A stretch of 64,000 nt of DNA. Origin: JACVRW01 sp963846505. GTDB taxonomy: Bacteria > Actinomycetota > Thermoleophilia > Solirubrobacterales > Thermoleophilaceae. Numbering within the stretch: the stretch's first letter is position 1; every line of letters starts with the position of its first letter. Below are positions 1-10,930 of the stretch, in pieces. The position numbers and the translations under genes were made by a program. The stretch spans positions 1-64,000 of the forward strand of contig CAWJWD010000007.1 of assembly GCA_963846505.1 (NCBI GenBank), read 5' to 3'. The notes under the pieces were generated by a model, which ran no database searches, was not told the DNA's origin, and worked only from the letters and a program-made list of their open reading frames with translations.

Positions 1-22
1 GACGTTCAGCGGGAGGCGCGGG

Positions 23-1588
23 ATGACCGACCAGCAGCGCACGAGCACGTACGGGTGGCGGTGATCGGATCCGGGTTCGGCGGCCTCGGCGCCGCCGTCC
101 GGCTGCGGCGCGAGGGGATCACGGACTTCGTCGTCCTGGAGCGGGCCGGACTCGGTGGGCGGCACCTGGCGGGACAACAGCTACCCGGGCTGCGCCTGCG
201 ACGTGCCCTCGCACCTCTACTCGTTCTCGTTCGCGCCGAACCCCGACTGGCCGCGGACCTTCTCCGGACAGCGCACATCCGCGCCTACCTGGAGCACGTC
301 GCCGACGCCTTCGGGCTGCGCCCGCACATGCGCCTCGGACTCACGAGGTGCGGATGATGCGCTGGGACGCCGACGCAGCTGCGCTGGGAGATCGAGACCT
401 CGCGCGGGCAGGCTCACCGCCGATGTCGTCGTGTCGGCCACCGGGCCGCTGTCCGACCCGAAGATGCCCGAGATCCCCGGGCTCGACGCGTTCCCCGGCA
501 AGGTCTTCCACTCCGCCCGCTGGGACCACGACTACGACCTGCGCGGCAAGCGCGTCGCCATGATCGGGACCGGCGCGTCGGCGATCCAGATCGTGCCGGC
601 GATCCAGCCCGAGGTCGGCGCGGCTGACCTGTTCCAGCGCACCCCGCCGTGGGTGATGCCGCGCGTGCGACCGGCGCGATCACCGCGGCCGAGCGCTGGC
701 TGCACCGGCAGCTGCCCGTTCACCGCGGGCCGCGCGCCGCGGACTGCTCTGGGGCATCCGGGAGCTGCAGGTCAGCGCCTTCACCAAGCGGCCGAACGCA
801 GCTGGGGCTGATCGAGTCGCTCGCCAAGGCGCAACATGGCGCAGGCCGTCAAGGACCCGGAGCTGCGCGCGAAGCTCACGCCCTCCTACCGCATCGGCTG
901 CAAGCGGATCCTGCTCTCCAACGACTACTACCCGGCGCTCGCCGCAGCCGAACGTGGACGTCGTCGCCGCCGGGCTGGCGCGAGGTCCGCGGCCGCACGC
1001 TCGTCGCCGCCGACGGGACCGAGACCGAGGTCGACGCGATCGTCTTCGGCACCGGGTTCCACGTCACCGACATGCCGATCGCCGACCGGGTGCGTCGGCG
1101 CGGACGGGCAGCACGCTCGCCGAGGCGTGGAAGGACGGCATGCGAGTCGCTGCGCGGCGCGACCGCCGCCGGCTTCCCCAACTGGATGACGATCATCGGC
1201 CCGAACACCGGGCCTCGGGCAACAACTCGATGATCCTCATGATCGAGTCCCAGCTGAACTACATGGCCGACTACATGCGGCAGATGGACGTCCTCGGCGG
1301 CCGCGGTCGCGCTCGACGCCGCGGCCGTCCGCCGTCGGCGCCTGGAACCGGCGGGTCCAGCACCGGATGAAGCGCACCGTGTGGAACACCGGCGGCTGCA
1401 CCAGCTGGTACCTGGACGCGAGCGGCCGCAACACCACGCTCTGGCCGGGCACGACCGGCGAGTTCCGGCGGCGCGACGCGGCGGGTCGACCTCGCGCGAG
1501 TACGAGGTGCTGCGGGCCCGGCCGGGCACCCGTGACCGCGGCGCCCGGGCGCGTCACGCGACGGAGGCCGCGCGAGCCGGCCCGATGA
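23..1588 (+). pseudogene. Flavin-containing (Baeyer-Villiger-type) monooxygenase, frameshifted
   Basis: The pieces of one FAD/NADPH monooxygenase lie in order over all three forward frames. The FAD-binding GSGFGG motif is near base 65. The family block beginning GGTWRDNSYPG is near 158. The second Rossmann motif GTGASAIQIVPA is near 570, and the late block GFPNWMTIIGPNTG is near 1170. Such enzymes oxidise ketones or other carbon or heteroatom substrates; the substrate cannot be told here. At least five frame changes occur, the first only about 30 bases after the ATG at 23. The conserved residues on both sides of each shift are intact, which points to indel errors rather than an old pseudogene. 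The likely stop TGA at 1586 overlaps the next ATG. Confidence 0.8.
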
Positions 1589-2562
1589 AGCGGTCCGCAG
1601 CAGCGGCCCTACGCCCCGCCGGTCGCCGCGCGCGAGCTGACCGCCGTCTCGGCCGACGGCGCCCGGCTGCACGTCGAGGTGCACGGCCCCGAGGGCGCGC
1701 CCGGCCGTCGTCCTCGCCCACGGCTGGACCTGCTCGACCGCGTTCTGGGCCGCGCAGATACGGGACCTGGCCGCCGACCACCGGGTCATCGCCTACGACC
1801 AGCGCGGCCACGGCCGCAGCGCCCGCCGGCCCGGCCGGCCACAGCACCGACGCGCTCGCCGACGACCTGGAGGCGGTGCTCGCGGCCACGCTGGCGCCGG
1901 GCGAGAAGGCCGTGCTCGCCGGGCACTCCATGGGCGGGATGACGCTGATGGCCGCCGCCGGCCGGCCGGGCTTCGCCGAGCACGCGCGCGGCCGCGCTGC
2001 TGTGCAGCACGGGCAGTTCACGGCTGGTCGCCGAGTCGCTGGTGCGTGCCGATGCGCGCCGGGCGCGTGCGGACCCGGCTCACCCGGCATGATCCTCGGC
2101 TCGCGGGCGCCGCTCGGGCCGGTCACGCCGGTCGCCGGCGGATCCTCAAGTACGCCACGATGGGCCCGGGCGCGGCGCCCGGCAGGTCGACGGCGTGCGC
2201 CCGGATCGTGCACGCCTGCCCGCGGCCGACCCGGGTGGCCTGGCGCAGGTGCTCGGCCGGACTCGACCTCGACCGCCGGCGTACGGGAGATGAGCGTGCC
2301 CACGGCCGTGATCGGCGGGCACCGCGGACCGGCTGACGCCGATCGGTGCACGCCCGGCGGCTCGCCGCCGCGCTGCCGGACTGCGTGGGCTGATCGAGCT
2401 GCCGGCATGGGGCACATGACGCCGGTGGAGGCGCCGAGGCGGTCACCGCCGAGATCCGCAAGCTGGCCGGCGCCCACCTGGCGGACGCCGGCGACGCTGG
2501 ACCGGCGGACACGCCGAGCGGACCACGCGAAGCAGGACCAGGCGAAGCAGGAGGAGCGCATG
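1585..2562 (+). pseudogene. Alpha/beta hydrolase, frameshifted
   Basis: A typical alpha/beta-hydrolase fold protein can be read across several frames: HGW oxyanion-type turn near base 1715, YDQRGHGRS near 1795, nucleophile elbow GHSMGGM near 1920, and a late GHMTP histidine block near 2410. It would be a soluble hydrolase of unknown substrate. The ATG at 1585 overlaps the stop of the monooxygenase (ATGA), so the two look like an operon, with the dehydrogenase following. Several single-base shifts break it. The exact stop is uncertain; the given end assumes an ATGA overlap with the next gene. Confidence 0.7.
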
Positions 2563-3447
2563 AGCAGGGGCGCCTGGAAGGACAGGTCGTCGTCGTCACC
2601 GGGCGCGGCGCGCGGGTGTCGGGGAGCTGCTGGCCCGCAAGCTGTCGGCGCGCGGCGCGAAGGTCGCGCTCGTCGGCCTGGAGCCGGACGAGCTCAAGAG
2701 GTCGTCGCGGCCGGCTGCACAGCCGACGAGCGACCACTGGCACGCGGACGTCACCGACCACGAGGCGATGGCGCGGGTCGCGCAGGAGGTCAAGGAGCGC
2801 TTCGGCAAGGTCGACATCGTCGTCGCCAACGCCGGGCGTGGCCGCCGGCGGGCCGTTCGTCGACTCCGACCCGGTCGCCTGGCGCCGGGTCATCGAGGTC
2901 AACCTCATCGGCGGCGCGGTCACCGCGCCGCGCCTTCCTGCCGGTGCTGATGGAGTCGCCGCGGCTACTTCCTGCAGATCGCCTCGCTGGCCGCGATCAC
3001 CCCGGCGCCGATGATGACGGCGTACTGCGCGTCCAAGTCCGGCGTCGAGGCGTTCGCGCACAGTCTGCGCGCCGAGGTCGGCCACAAGGGCGTGAGGGTC
3101 GGCGTCGGCTATCTGTCCTGGACGGACACGGACATGGTGCGCGGCGCCGACCAGGACGAGGTGATGCGGGAGTTGCGGCAGCGGCTGCCGTGGCCGTCGA
3201 ACCGGACGTACCCGCTGGGTCCGGCCGTCGACCGGATCGTCGCGGGCATCGAGCGGCGCTCGGCGCATGTGTACGCGCAGTGGTGGCTGCGCGGGATGCA
3301 GTCGGTGCGCGGTTATCTGCCGCGCTGATCGGGCTCGTGGGGCAGCGGGAGATGCGGCACTTCGAACCGCGGCTGTCCGGCGTGCGCAAGGGGCTGGTGG
3401 GTGCCGGAGGTGCGGCCGACGAGCAGGAGCGCACGGAGCGTCACTGA
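2559..3447 (+). pseudogene. Short-chain dehydrogenase/reductase (SDR), frameshifted
   Basis: An SDR oxidoreductase with a Rossmann fold: the cofactor-binding segment VVVTGAARGVG is near base 2585, the NAG motif (VVANAG) near 2820, and the catalytic Tyr-Lys pair in AYCASKSG near 3020. The C-terminal half from about 3011 is in one frame up to a premature stop at 3328, after which a different frame carries the tail to 3447. It follows the hydrolase and monooxygenase, so the three may act together on a hydrophobic alcohol/ketone/ester substrate; that is an inference from the set. At least four frame changes are needed. Confidence 0.75.
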
Positions 3448-3545
3448 TCGAAATGCGAGGGATGTCCGTGCGTGCCAGGCTGGTCGAGGCCCCGGGGGCC
3501 GGCAACGGCCCCCGAACCTCCCACACCCTTCCAGGAGTGAACCAG

Positions 3546-3856
3546 ATGGGCATCCAGGACCAGTTCAAGGACAAGGCGGAGCAGCTCAAGGACCAGGCGA
3601 AGCAGAAGCCGGCCAACGCGAAGCGCGAGGCCGCGCAGCGTTCCCCGCAGGAGCGGCCGCAGGAGCGCCCCCCGCAGGAGCGCGGGAAGCAGGAGCGCCC
3701 CCGCAGGAGCGCGGGAAGCAGGAGCGCCCGCAGCACGAGCGCCCGCAGCAGGAGCGCGTGCAGCAGCGCGGCCGGCAGCAGCGTGAGACGCACGACGAGC
3801 CCCGCCGGTCCCCGCAGGAGGCCCAGCGCCGCTTCGACCAGGACCACGACGCCTGA
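3546..3856 (+). pseudogene. Small charged repeat protein (MGIQDQFKDKAEQLKDQAK-type), frameshifted
   Basis: The N-terminus is a short amphipathic lysine/glutamate-rich helix of the CsbD-like type common in Streptomyces (starts MGIQDQFKDKAEQ). It is followed by a low-complexity tail of Q-E-R-P-Q repeats. The first half reads in frame 3 and the second half in frame 2, ending with the stop at 3854-3856; the change falls inside the repeat near 3690, where slippage is easy. The start has a good GGAGTGA ribosome site about ten bases upstream. The role is unknown, possibly stress related by analogy only. Confidence 0.55.
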
Positions 3857-3877
3857 CGTCAGCGGCTCTGACATGCG

Positions 3878-3914
3878 GAAGGGGCGCACCCAGTGCACGC
3901 GGGTGCGCCTCTTC
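3878..3914 (+). terminator. Hairpin after the small repeat protein
   Basis: Arms GGCGCACCC (3883-3891) and GGGTGCGCC (3901-3909), extended by GAAG/CTTC with one mismatch, surround a nine-base loop. It sits 22 bases after the stop at 3856 and between converging genes. There is no T-run, as is usual in this base composition. Confidence 0.5.
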
Positions 3915-3918
3915 ACCG

Positions 3919-4005
3919 CGTCCAGGTCCGTCCAGACCGGTGTCCGGGCCGTTGTGTCCAGGTCGTTGTGTCCAGGTCCGTCCGGCGTCCAGATCCGTGT
4001 GTCCA
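3919..4005. repeat. Degenerate tandem repeat of GTCCAGGTC-like units
   Basis: Copies of GTCCAGGTC, GTCCAGACC, GTGTCCAGGTC and GTCCAGATCC follow one another between the converging small-protein gene and the tricorn gene. No gene is supported here. The units may be a genuine intergenic repeat or a product of the poor sequence quality in this end of the window. Confidence 0.45.
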
Positions 4006-4009
4006 ACGG

Positions 4010-6738
4010 TCAGCCGCGCGGCGGCAGTTTGGGGCGGCGCCGGTCCGGGACGTTCTCGTACCCGGGAGGCGTCGCGGCCGGATGCTGTTCCAGCAGGTCC
4101 AGCGCGACCTGTACCGCGTCGTCCAGGTGCGGTGCGCTGCCCTCGGCCCAGTGGAGCGGCGGCCGCGGCGAAGTCATGTCCGGCTCGACGCCGTGGTTCT
4201 CGACCGACCAGCCGTAGGCGTCGAACCAGGCCGCGTTCATCGGCACGGTGATCACCGTGCCGTCGCCCGAGCCGGTGGCGGCCGGTCATGCCGACCACAC
4301 CGCCCCAGGTGCGCTGCCGACCACGGGGCCGAGGCCCAGCAGCTTGAACGCCGCCGTGATCATGTCGCCGTCGGAGGAGGTCGCCTCGTCGGCGAGCGCC
4401 ACTATCGGTCCGCGCGGCGCGTTGGAGGTGTACGAGACCGGCTGCGCGTTGCGCGTCAGGTCCCAGCCCATGATCTTGCGGGTCAGCTTCTCGATCACCA
4501 GCTCGCTGATGTGGCCGCCCGCGTTGCCGCGCACGTCCACGATCAGCGCGGGCCGGGAGACCTCCATCCGCAGATCGCGGTTGAACTGCGCCCAGCCGGA
4601 GCCGCCCATGTCGGGGATGTGCAGGTAGCCGCACTTGCCGCCGCTCAACTCCCGGACGACCGCCCGGCGTTTGGCCACCCAGTCCTGGTAGCGCAGCGGC
4701 CGCTCGTCGACCAGCGGCACGATCGCGACCCGGCGGGGCGGGCCGTCGCCCTCCGGCCGGGCGGAAGGTGAGCTCCACGGTCGTGCCGCCGGCCGCGGCA
4801 AGCAGCGGATACGGCCCGGTCACCGGGTCCACCGGGCGGCCGTCGACATGGGTGAGGATCGCGCCCTCGCGGATGCCCGTACCGGCCAGCGGGGAACGGG
4901 CCTTGGAGTCGGAGGAGTCGCCGGGCAGGATCCGCTGACCACCCAGCGCCCGTCCCGGCAGACCAGGTGGCGCCGAGCAGGCCCATGGCGCGCTGGTAGT
5001 GCGGCGGTCCTTCGTTGCGGCGGGCGGGGGTGACGTAGGCGTGCGAGGTGCCCAGTTCGCCCAGCACCTCCGCAGCAGGTCCGCGAACTCGTCGGGGGAG
5101 GCGACCCGTTCGACCAGCGGGCGGTACTGGTCGAGTACCGCGTCCCAGTCGATGCCGCACATCTCCGGCTCCCAGAAGTAGGCGCGGATGAGCCGGCCGG
5201 CCTCCTCGAAGGCCTGGCGCCACTCCGCCGCCGGGTCCACCTCGTGCAGGATCCGCCGCAGGTCGAGGTAGACGGTCGAGTCGCTGTCCCGGGTTCGGTG
5301 GCGGGCACCGCGCGCAGCTCGCCGTCGTCGACGACCACCAGCCGGGAGCCGTCGCCGCTGACCGCGAACCAGTCCAGGGGCCGGCCAGTTCGGTCTTGCG
5401 GGCCTTGGTGATGTCGAAGTGCTCCAGGGTGGGCCGGCCGCGAGGTGTCGGCGGGGTTGGCGAAGGTCTCGCCCAGCGCGCCCGGAGATCGGCCAGCGCA
5501 GCCAGACCAGCCCGCCGCCGCTGACCGGGTACAGGGCGGAGTACTTGGACGCCGACACCGGGAACGGCGTGACCCGGCTCTCCAGACCCTCCACCTCCAC
5601 CATCACCGTGCTGCCCCGCTCCCGTCGTCGCGCAGTCTCGTCGATCGGGTCCAGACCGCCGGCCGCGGGCCGTCCCTCCGGGGACAGCGCGAAGGGTGAG
5701 GGCGTCGCCGAGGACAGCGGTACGAGATAGGGCCGGCAGCCCAGCGGGAAGGACAGGTCGCCGGTGTGCACGTCGTAGACGGGTCGAAGCCGCGCCAGGA
5801 CAGGAACGCGAGATAACGGCCGTCGCTGGTGAAGACGGGAACTCGTCCTCGAAGCGGCCGTCGGTGACGTCGACGATCGTGCGGCCCGCGATCCGGGCCA
5901 TCTTGATCTGCCGCAGGGTCCGGCCGATGCCGGGATGTGACCAGGTCAGCCAGGTCCCGTCCGGGGGAGAACGCGAGATCGCGCACCGGGCCGTTGAGGG
6001 CCCGGATGAGTTCGGTGATCTCGCCGCCGCTCCGCGACCCCCCTCTCCTCCCCTCCGCCCTCCTCTCCCCCCCCCTCCCCCCCCCCTCCCCCCCCCCCCC
6101 CCCCCTCCCCCCCCCTCCCTCCCCCCCCTCCGTCCGCGGCGTCGAGCAGCAGCAGCCGGCCGTCGTGCGAGGCGACCGCGAGCCGCTCCCCGTCCGGTCG
6201 GACACCATCTCCCGCACCCGTCCGAACGCCGACGGCCAGCCGCCGCGGCTCGCGTTCGCCGCTCGCCCGCGGCAGGTAGGCGATCTCGAGGCGTCGTCGC
6301 CCTCCGCGTCGGTGACGTAGGCGACCATGGCCGCCGGTGCCGAGCATCTCCGGCTGCCCACCCGTACACCCGGGGTGTCGGCGATGTCCGGGCCGGGCCG
6401 TCGCGGTGGGTGAGCCAGTACAGGCTGCCGCGGACGGTGACGGCACTGGCCCGGCCCGTCGGGTCGACCGAGAGCGCGTCGACGTGGCTGGAGGCCGGGA
6501 CCTGGTAGGGGCGGCGGCCGGCGCGCGGTCCGCCGAGCCGCACCTCCAGCTTCCGGGGTTCCCCTCCGGGCTGAGATCGTCGACGATCCACAGGTCGCCT
6601 GCGCACTGGTACACGTCCCGGTGCCGTCGCTGGAGGCGTGCCGGGCGTAGAAGGCGTCGTGGTCGGTGTGACGCCGCAGGTCGGTGCCGTCGGAAGACAG
6701 GAGTAGAGATTGCCGATGCCCTCGTGGTCGGAGATTGG
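4010..6738 (-). pseudogene. Tricorn protease, N-terminally truncated and frameshifted
   Basis: Tricorn proteases are large cytoplasmic peptidases that cut oligopeptides downstream of the proteasome or other proteases. Reading leftward one finds beta-propeller repeats (for example ISDHEGIGN at about 6735 and VYQCAGDLWIVDDL near 6590). A PDZ-like segment with LAGTGIREGAILTHVDGRPVD lies near 4880. The S41-type catalytic domain has RGNAGGH near 4530 and the nucleophile serine in DEATSSDGDM near 4370. The C-terminus contains VENHGVEPDM near 4190. Streptomyces species carry such a gene, normally over 1000 residues long. Here the first propeller blades are missing, the gene stops abruptly at the 6738 junction, and about ten frame changes break it. 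Confidence 0.8.
6040..6132. repeat. Poly-C low-complexity tract
   Basis: About 90 bases consist almost only of C with scattered T, with homopolymer runs up to roughly 18 C. On the minus strand it would add a glycine/glutamate/arginine-rich insert to the tricorn beta-propeller, which that family does not have. It lies in the most error-rich part of the window, so a basecalling or consensus artefact is most likely. Confidence 0.8.
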
Positions 6739-6764
6739 AGCTCGCTTCGGAAGCGGTCGAGCTC
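6738..6764. other. Junction between the two sequence types, with GAGCTC inverted repeat
   Basis: Tricorn similarity ends at about 6735. The next recognisable coding, on the other strand, starts at about 6781. Between them two GAGCTC sites (6738-6743 and 6759-6764) flank a GCTTCGGAAGC palindrome. This is where I would place a chimeric join; an imprecise inverted repeat is common at such joins. Confidence 0.5.
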
Positions 6765-6780
6765 TATTGCTCGGGACCGC

Positions 6781-7240
6781 ATGGCTCGGACGACTAGCCG
6801 CGGCGCTGCTGCTGCGCCGCGGCCGCCGGCTGCGGCTCGGCGGACTCCGGCCGCGCGCCCGTGGTCAGCGGCAGCGCCATCGTCGAGCGCGTCGTCGACG
6901 GGGACACAGTGCGGCTGGAGGGGCTGGACAGGGTGCGCTGATCGGCATCGACGCACCGGAGCTGGGCGCGTCGCCCGAGCCCTGCAGGCGCGCCGCGACG
7001 GCGTTCGTCGAGCGGCTGTTCCGCCGGGCACGCATGCGCTCGCGCCGGGCGCCGAGCCGCGCGACCGTTACGGTCGCCTGCTGGCCGACGTGCGCCTGCC
7101 CGACGGCCGGCTCGTGGCGCGACTGCTGACCGAGCGCCGCTGACCACGTCCGCTGGCGATCAACCCAACGCCCGCCACGCGAGCGAGCTGGAGGCCGGCG
7201 CCCGCGCGCGGCAGCGGGACGAGGCGTCTCGAGCAGGCGC
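6781..7240 (+). pseudogene. Thermonuclease-family (SNase) lipoprotein, frameshifted
   Basis: A staphylococcal-nuclease-like domain is clear: VERVVDGDTVRLEGL near base 6880, then LIGIDAPELG near 6945 and DRYGRLLADVRLPDG near 7060, which hold the usual calcium/catalytic Asp and Arg positions. Upstream, one frame reads LGRLAAALLL and the next reads AAAAGCGSADSG, together a lipoprotein signal peptide with its lipobox cysteine. The protein would be an exported, membrane-anchored nuclease. At least three indels separate these parts, so start and end are approximate. It converges with the pilin genes. Confidence 0.65.
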
Positions 7241-7244
7241 TGCG

Positions 7245-8769
7245 CTACTGCGGCCTTGGCCTGCTCGTTCTGGCGCGCCACCCGCCACGCGGACTGGACC
7301 GGGTCGAGGAAGAACGGCGGCTCGCGGTATCTCAGCCGGTCGTTGTACACGTAGTTCTTGAGGTAGCCGCGTTGGTCGAGTTGCCGGTGACCGACGGTCC
7401 CGCGGTGGCGCTGGGCGATCGCGCCGTCGACGTTGAGGTCCCGAGCCCGCCGCAGTACCAGTTGTCGTGATGAACGACTGGTTCAGCGCCAGGATCGCCG
7501 CCTCGATCCTCGGGCCCAGAGCGAGCCGGTCCTGTTGGGGAGTTGCCGCACCCGGTCGTGGTCAACACGGGGTGGAAGATCCGCACGAAATTGTTCGCGA
7601 TCAGGCCGAACAGCAGCTCGTCCTGTCGCGCGTCGAGGTCGCCGTAGATGATGACGTCGTTGTCGGCAGCGATTGTGAGCTCCGCCGTAGTGCCCTTGAC
7701 CCAGACATCGCCGCAGCCGGTGTTGAGCGCGTAGCTCTGCGGCGCTGGAACCCGTCGCGCAGCGTCAGTTCGCGACGTAGATGACGCCGTTCGGCGGCAG
7801 CGCATCGTTCGCGGCTGCACGACCGGCCGTTCGGTCGTCACCGTCATCGTCGTCGTTGAACATGATCTCCGTGCGGCCCTTGAACAGGTAGGTCGACGGA
7901 GCGATGTCGCGAGCTCCTGTTCGAGGGCGGCATCGCCAGCTGGCCGGCGGGGTGATCGAGCGTGCCCGGTGAACGTCGGGTTCGCGGCAGCTGCCGGCGC
8001 TTGCCACGTAACCGGGCGACCTCGCCGTTGAGCTCGATCGCGTCCGCCGGTTCCGGCCGAAGGTCGGCGCGCTGCAGACGCAGATGCTGTCGTTTGTGTG
8101 CAGGGGCCGCTGACGCGTCGTCGGGGGCGAACTGGATCTCCGTGCAGAAGCTCGTGCGCTCCTGCGGAACTTCGAGCACTCGATCTCCGCTCGCGCGCTG
8201 CTCGGAGGCGTTCGCGTAGGCGGCCGGGTCGAGCGACTCGAAGTGGGTGAAGTAGATGAAGTCGATGAAGTTGCGCCGGCGCAGCGTCACGAGCATCGTG
8301 CGCGTCTCCCCGCGCGAGCGTCCGGTCACGCGCAGGCGCATGTTGCCACTGGGGTCGACCATCGAGTACTGGTCGTCGGGGACGCATTCGAGTAGCCGGC
8401 CGCCGGCATCAGCTCGACGCTGTACTTGGACTGGTCGTCTGGCAGGTTGCGCCAGATGCGAGGGTCGGCGCCTGAGCCGTTCCACTGCTGGTTGACCGGC
8501 GCGTACTCGGTTGCGTTCGGGCGCGGCACGTTGGTGCACTGGGTGTAGTAGGAGTTGTCGTGTCCGAGCCGGTTCAGGTACCACTGCAGGCCCGAGTCCG
8601 CGGCGCCGTAGGCCTGCTTGGTGTCCTGGGCGTCGCGCGACAGCGAGATGTCAGCGTCGACCGCGGCGAAGCTCGCGCACGACCAGCAGGCCCCCGACGG
8701 CAACACGCCCATCAGCGTGACGGTGGTGAAGCCTCGCTGATCGCGCAGGCGCTGTCGGGTCAGAGGCAT
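7245..8769 (-). pseudogene. Pilus-assembly protein with prepilin-like N-terminus (PilX-like), frameshifted
   Basis: The ATG at 8769 opens a protein with a short basic leader and a hydrophobic segment containing DQRGFTTVTLMGVL, resembling the N-terminus of PilX-type minor pilins. The long exported part includes DSGLQWYLNRLGHDNSYY and an acidic run, then DVIIYGDLDARQDELLFGL near 7620 and PPFFLDPVQSAWRVARQNE near 7270. Four or more frame changes break it; the TAG used as end lies in the frame reached after the last one. It overlaps the upstream pilin gene, whose stop lies within ATGCCTCTGA. Products would act at the envelope in a type IV pilus or type II secretion-like machine. Confidence 0.6.
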
Positions 8770-9455
8770 CGCGGTCCCTCCGTCGGCCTCGCGTCGGATC
8801 GGCGAGGCGCACGTAGATGTCGCTCTGCAGGCTGGTGGCGTCGCGGTCGGCGGGCGCCGAAGCGATCCGGCATCGCGAACACGCGACATTGATCATACGT
8901 GCGCGAGGCGTCGTCGGAGTTCAGCGGCACCGACAGCTGCTGCAGTCGCCCGGCGCGCCGCCGGTCTTGAACGCGAAGTAGCGGAAGATCGGACGGGTGA
9001 CGGTGTCCTCGACCATGCGCCCTGCCTTGGTCAGCACGTGCGGGTGGTCGGCCGCCGCCGAACGTCAGGGTCGGATAGGTGCCGACGCCGGAGCAGGCGC
9101 TCTCGGTGATCGTCTTGGCCGCGGGGTCGTACTTGAGCTCCGCAGCTGGACGTTTGCGCGACCCGTCGCTGAGGTCGGCGTAGAAGCGGACGGCGTTGCC
9201 GTCGCCGTAGGTGATCGGCTCGGTCGTGTCGCCGAGGCAGACCTGCGAGCGGAGCTGGCGCGTCATCAGCTCGAGCGCCTGCCGGCCGCGCTGCACGGCG
9301 TCCTGGCGGTCGGAGAGCCGGTTCGACGCCGAGGTCGCGTGATCGAGCAGCATGAACGCGGCCATCAGCACCATCAGGCCCACCACCATCGCCGCAAGCA
9401 GCTCGATGATCGTGAAGCCGGCCTCCGACGACGGCGGCTGCCTGCGCGCGTTCAC
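8760..9455 (-). pseudogene. Prepilin-type protein (PilW/GspJ-like), frameshifted
   Basis: The GTG at 9455 starts a protein with a class III prepilin signal, EAGFTIIELLAAMVVGLMVL: a glycine before the cleavage site, Phe +1 and Glu +5, followed by a hydrophobic helix. The rest is a globular exported domain (AVRFYADLSDGSRK near 9180, LQQLSVPLNSDDASRTYDQ near 8910). The frame is lost near 9050 and again near 8870, but the tail LQSDIYVRLADP followed by EGPRCL and a stop at 8760 is recoverable. The start overlaps the stop of the upstream pilin gene and the stop overlaps the next start, so the three genes are translationally coupled. Confidence 0.7.
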
Positions 9456-10930
9456 AGGGTGCTCGGGTGGCGCAGAGGCCGCTCGTGGTGGTGAACGAGG
9501 ACTGGTTGATGTCGAGTGCCCGGTTGACCGGCGTGGTGAGGTTCAGCGGGTCGGCCGGGTCGGGATCCGCGGGCGGCGAGGTGGTCGGGGCGAACGTGCG
9601 CCGCCTGTTGGTGCCGCCCTGGTTGGTGTCCACGCAGAGCTTGTAGTTGCCGATCGGCAGCGCGACGTTGAAGACGTAGGGCTTGGCGGCGGTGCCGTCC
9701 TGCGTCGTCGACTGGTTCTTCTGCACGTTGAGGAACTTGGTCTGGTGGCACTGCACCTCGGGGTTGCGATCGTCGAACTGGTCGATGCGCAGGTTCGCCC
9801 TGGTGAAGGTGCCGCTGCGCCAGACGCGCACTCGCAGGGCCGCCATGTAGACGTCCACCGTCTTCTCGAAGTCACCCGGCTCGAGCTGGACGTAGCCCGG
9901 TCCGCCGGGCTGGAAGTAGTCGGGCTGCCAGAAGGCCGGGTTGTTGGCCTCGCAGTCGCCGGCGTAGACGCCGTAGCCGTCGAGATGGGGGAAGAGGTTG
10001 CTTGCGACCAGCGACGACGGGCAGCTGCTCTGCGGGTCGCAGTTGGATCGCCGCGCGGAAGACCTTGAAGCCGCCAGGGAGCTTCGCGTGCGCGACGCTG
10101 ATGGCGCGGGCGGCGACCGGCGGCGGGTTGTCGAACTGCGCGGGTCCCGCCGGCACCTTGAAGATCGCCTTGAGCGAGCCCGGCTCCTCGATCTCCATGT
10201 TGGTGAGGTTCGTCTTGCCGGCGCCGACGGTGACCGACGACGTGGCCGGCACCTCACCGGGCCAGGACACGTAGCCGGTGGGTGCCTCCGCGCTGTAGTC
10301 GCCCGTCGGGATGTGGCCGAAGATCGCGCAGCCGAGGTCGTTGGTCGTGCCGGTCAGCGACTGCGGCCCGCTGAGACGCACGGTGACGCCGCTGAGCGGC
10401 TTGCCGAGGCGATCGGTGAGCTTGACCGCGGCGGTGCCGACGTTGGCGCTGAAGGCGCCCGGGGGCGGGGTCAGCAGCGTGGTCTCGCTGACCGGGAAGT
10501 CGCTGCTCGCCGGCGAGCTCGCGGTCGAGACGATCTTGAGGTACTCGGCCTGGGTCGAGTCGTCGGTGCAGCTGACCACGCCGCTGGCGTCCCGGACCCA
10601 GTCGGTGCGCGACGCGACCGTGTAGAGGACGCCCGCCATGTCGACGTTGCGCGTCTGGGTGAAGTTGGACAGCGCCGTGACCGGCATCGCGCGCAGCCGC
10701 TCGATGTCCTGCTGGGCGAGCGTGGCGGAGACCGAGCGCTCCTTGTTGCGCCTGCCGGTGTCCTGGGCGCCGTCGATGCCGTCGAGCACGGCGGCGGTGG
10801 CGATCGCCAGGACGATCGCGCCGACCATCACCTCGATCAGCATCGATCCGCGTTCGGCACCCAGCGCCGAGCGCACGGCGGCACGCAGTCGGACCAGCGG
10901 CTTGGGTCGTCCCGAAGGCGTGTGCGGCAT
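9452..10930 (-). pseudogene. Prepilin-type protein (PilV/GspI-like) with carboxypeptidase-regulatory-like domain, frameshifted
   Basis: This first gene of the pilin operon has a basic leader then ERGSMLIEVMVGAIVLAIA, a prepilin cleavage motif with Gly -1 and Glu +5. The middle part (VKLTDRLGKPLSGVTVRLSG, residues about 170-230) looks like a CarboxypepD_reg or SdrD-B type beta-sandwich. The C-terminal half is extracellular, with paired cysteines (CEANNPAFWQPDYFQPGG near 9935). A frameshift near 10050 and another near 9475 interrupt it. I prefer the ATG at 10930; a GTG at 10954 is also in frame. The stop TGA at 9452 overlaps the next GTG. Confidence 0.7.

Noticed and set aside
3441..5771. 776-residue open frame over the tricorn and small-protein genes
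   Set aside because: It contains only short stretches of tricorn similarity joined by shadow sequence; it is an accident of the frameshifts, not a fusion gene.
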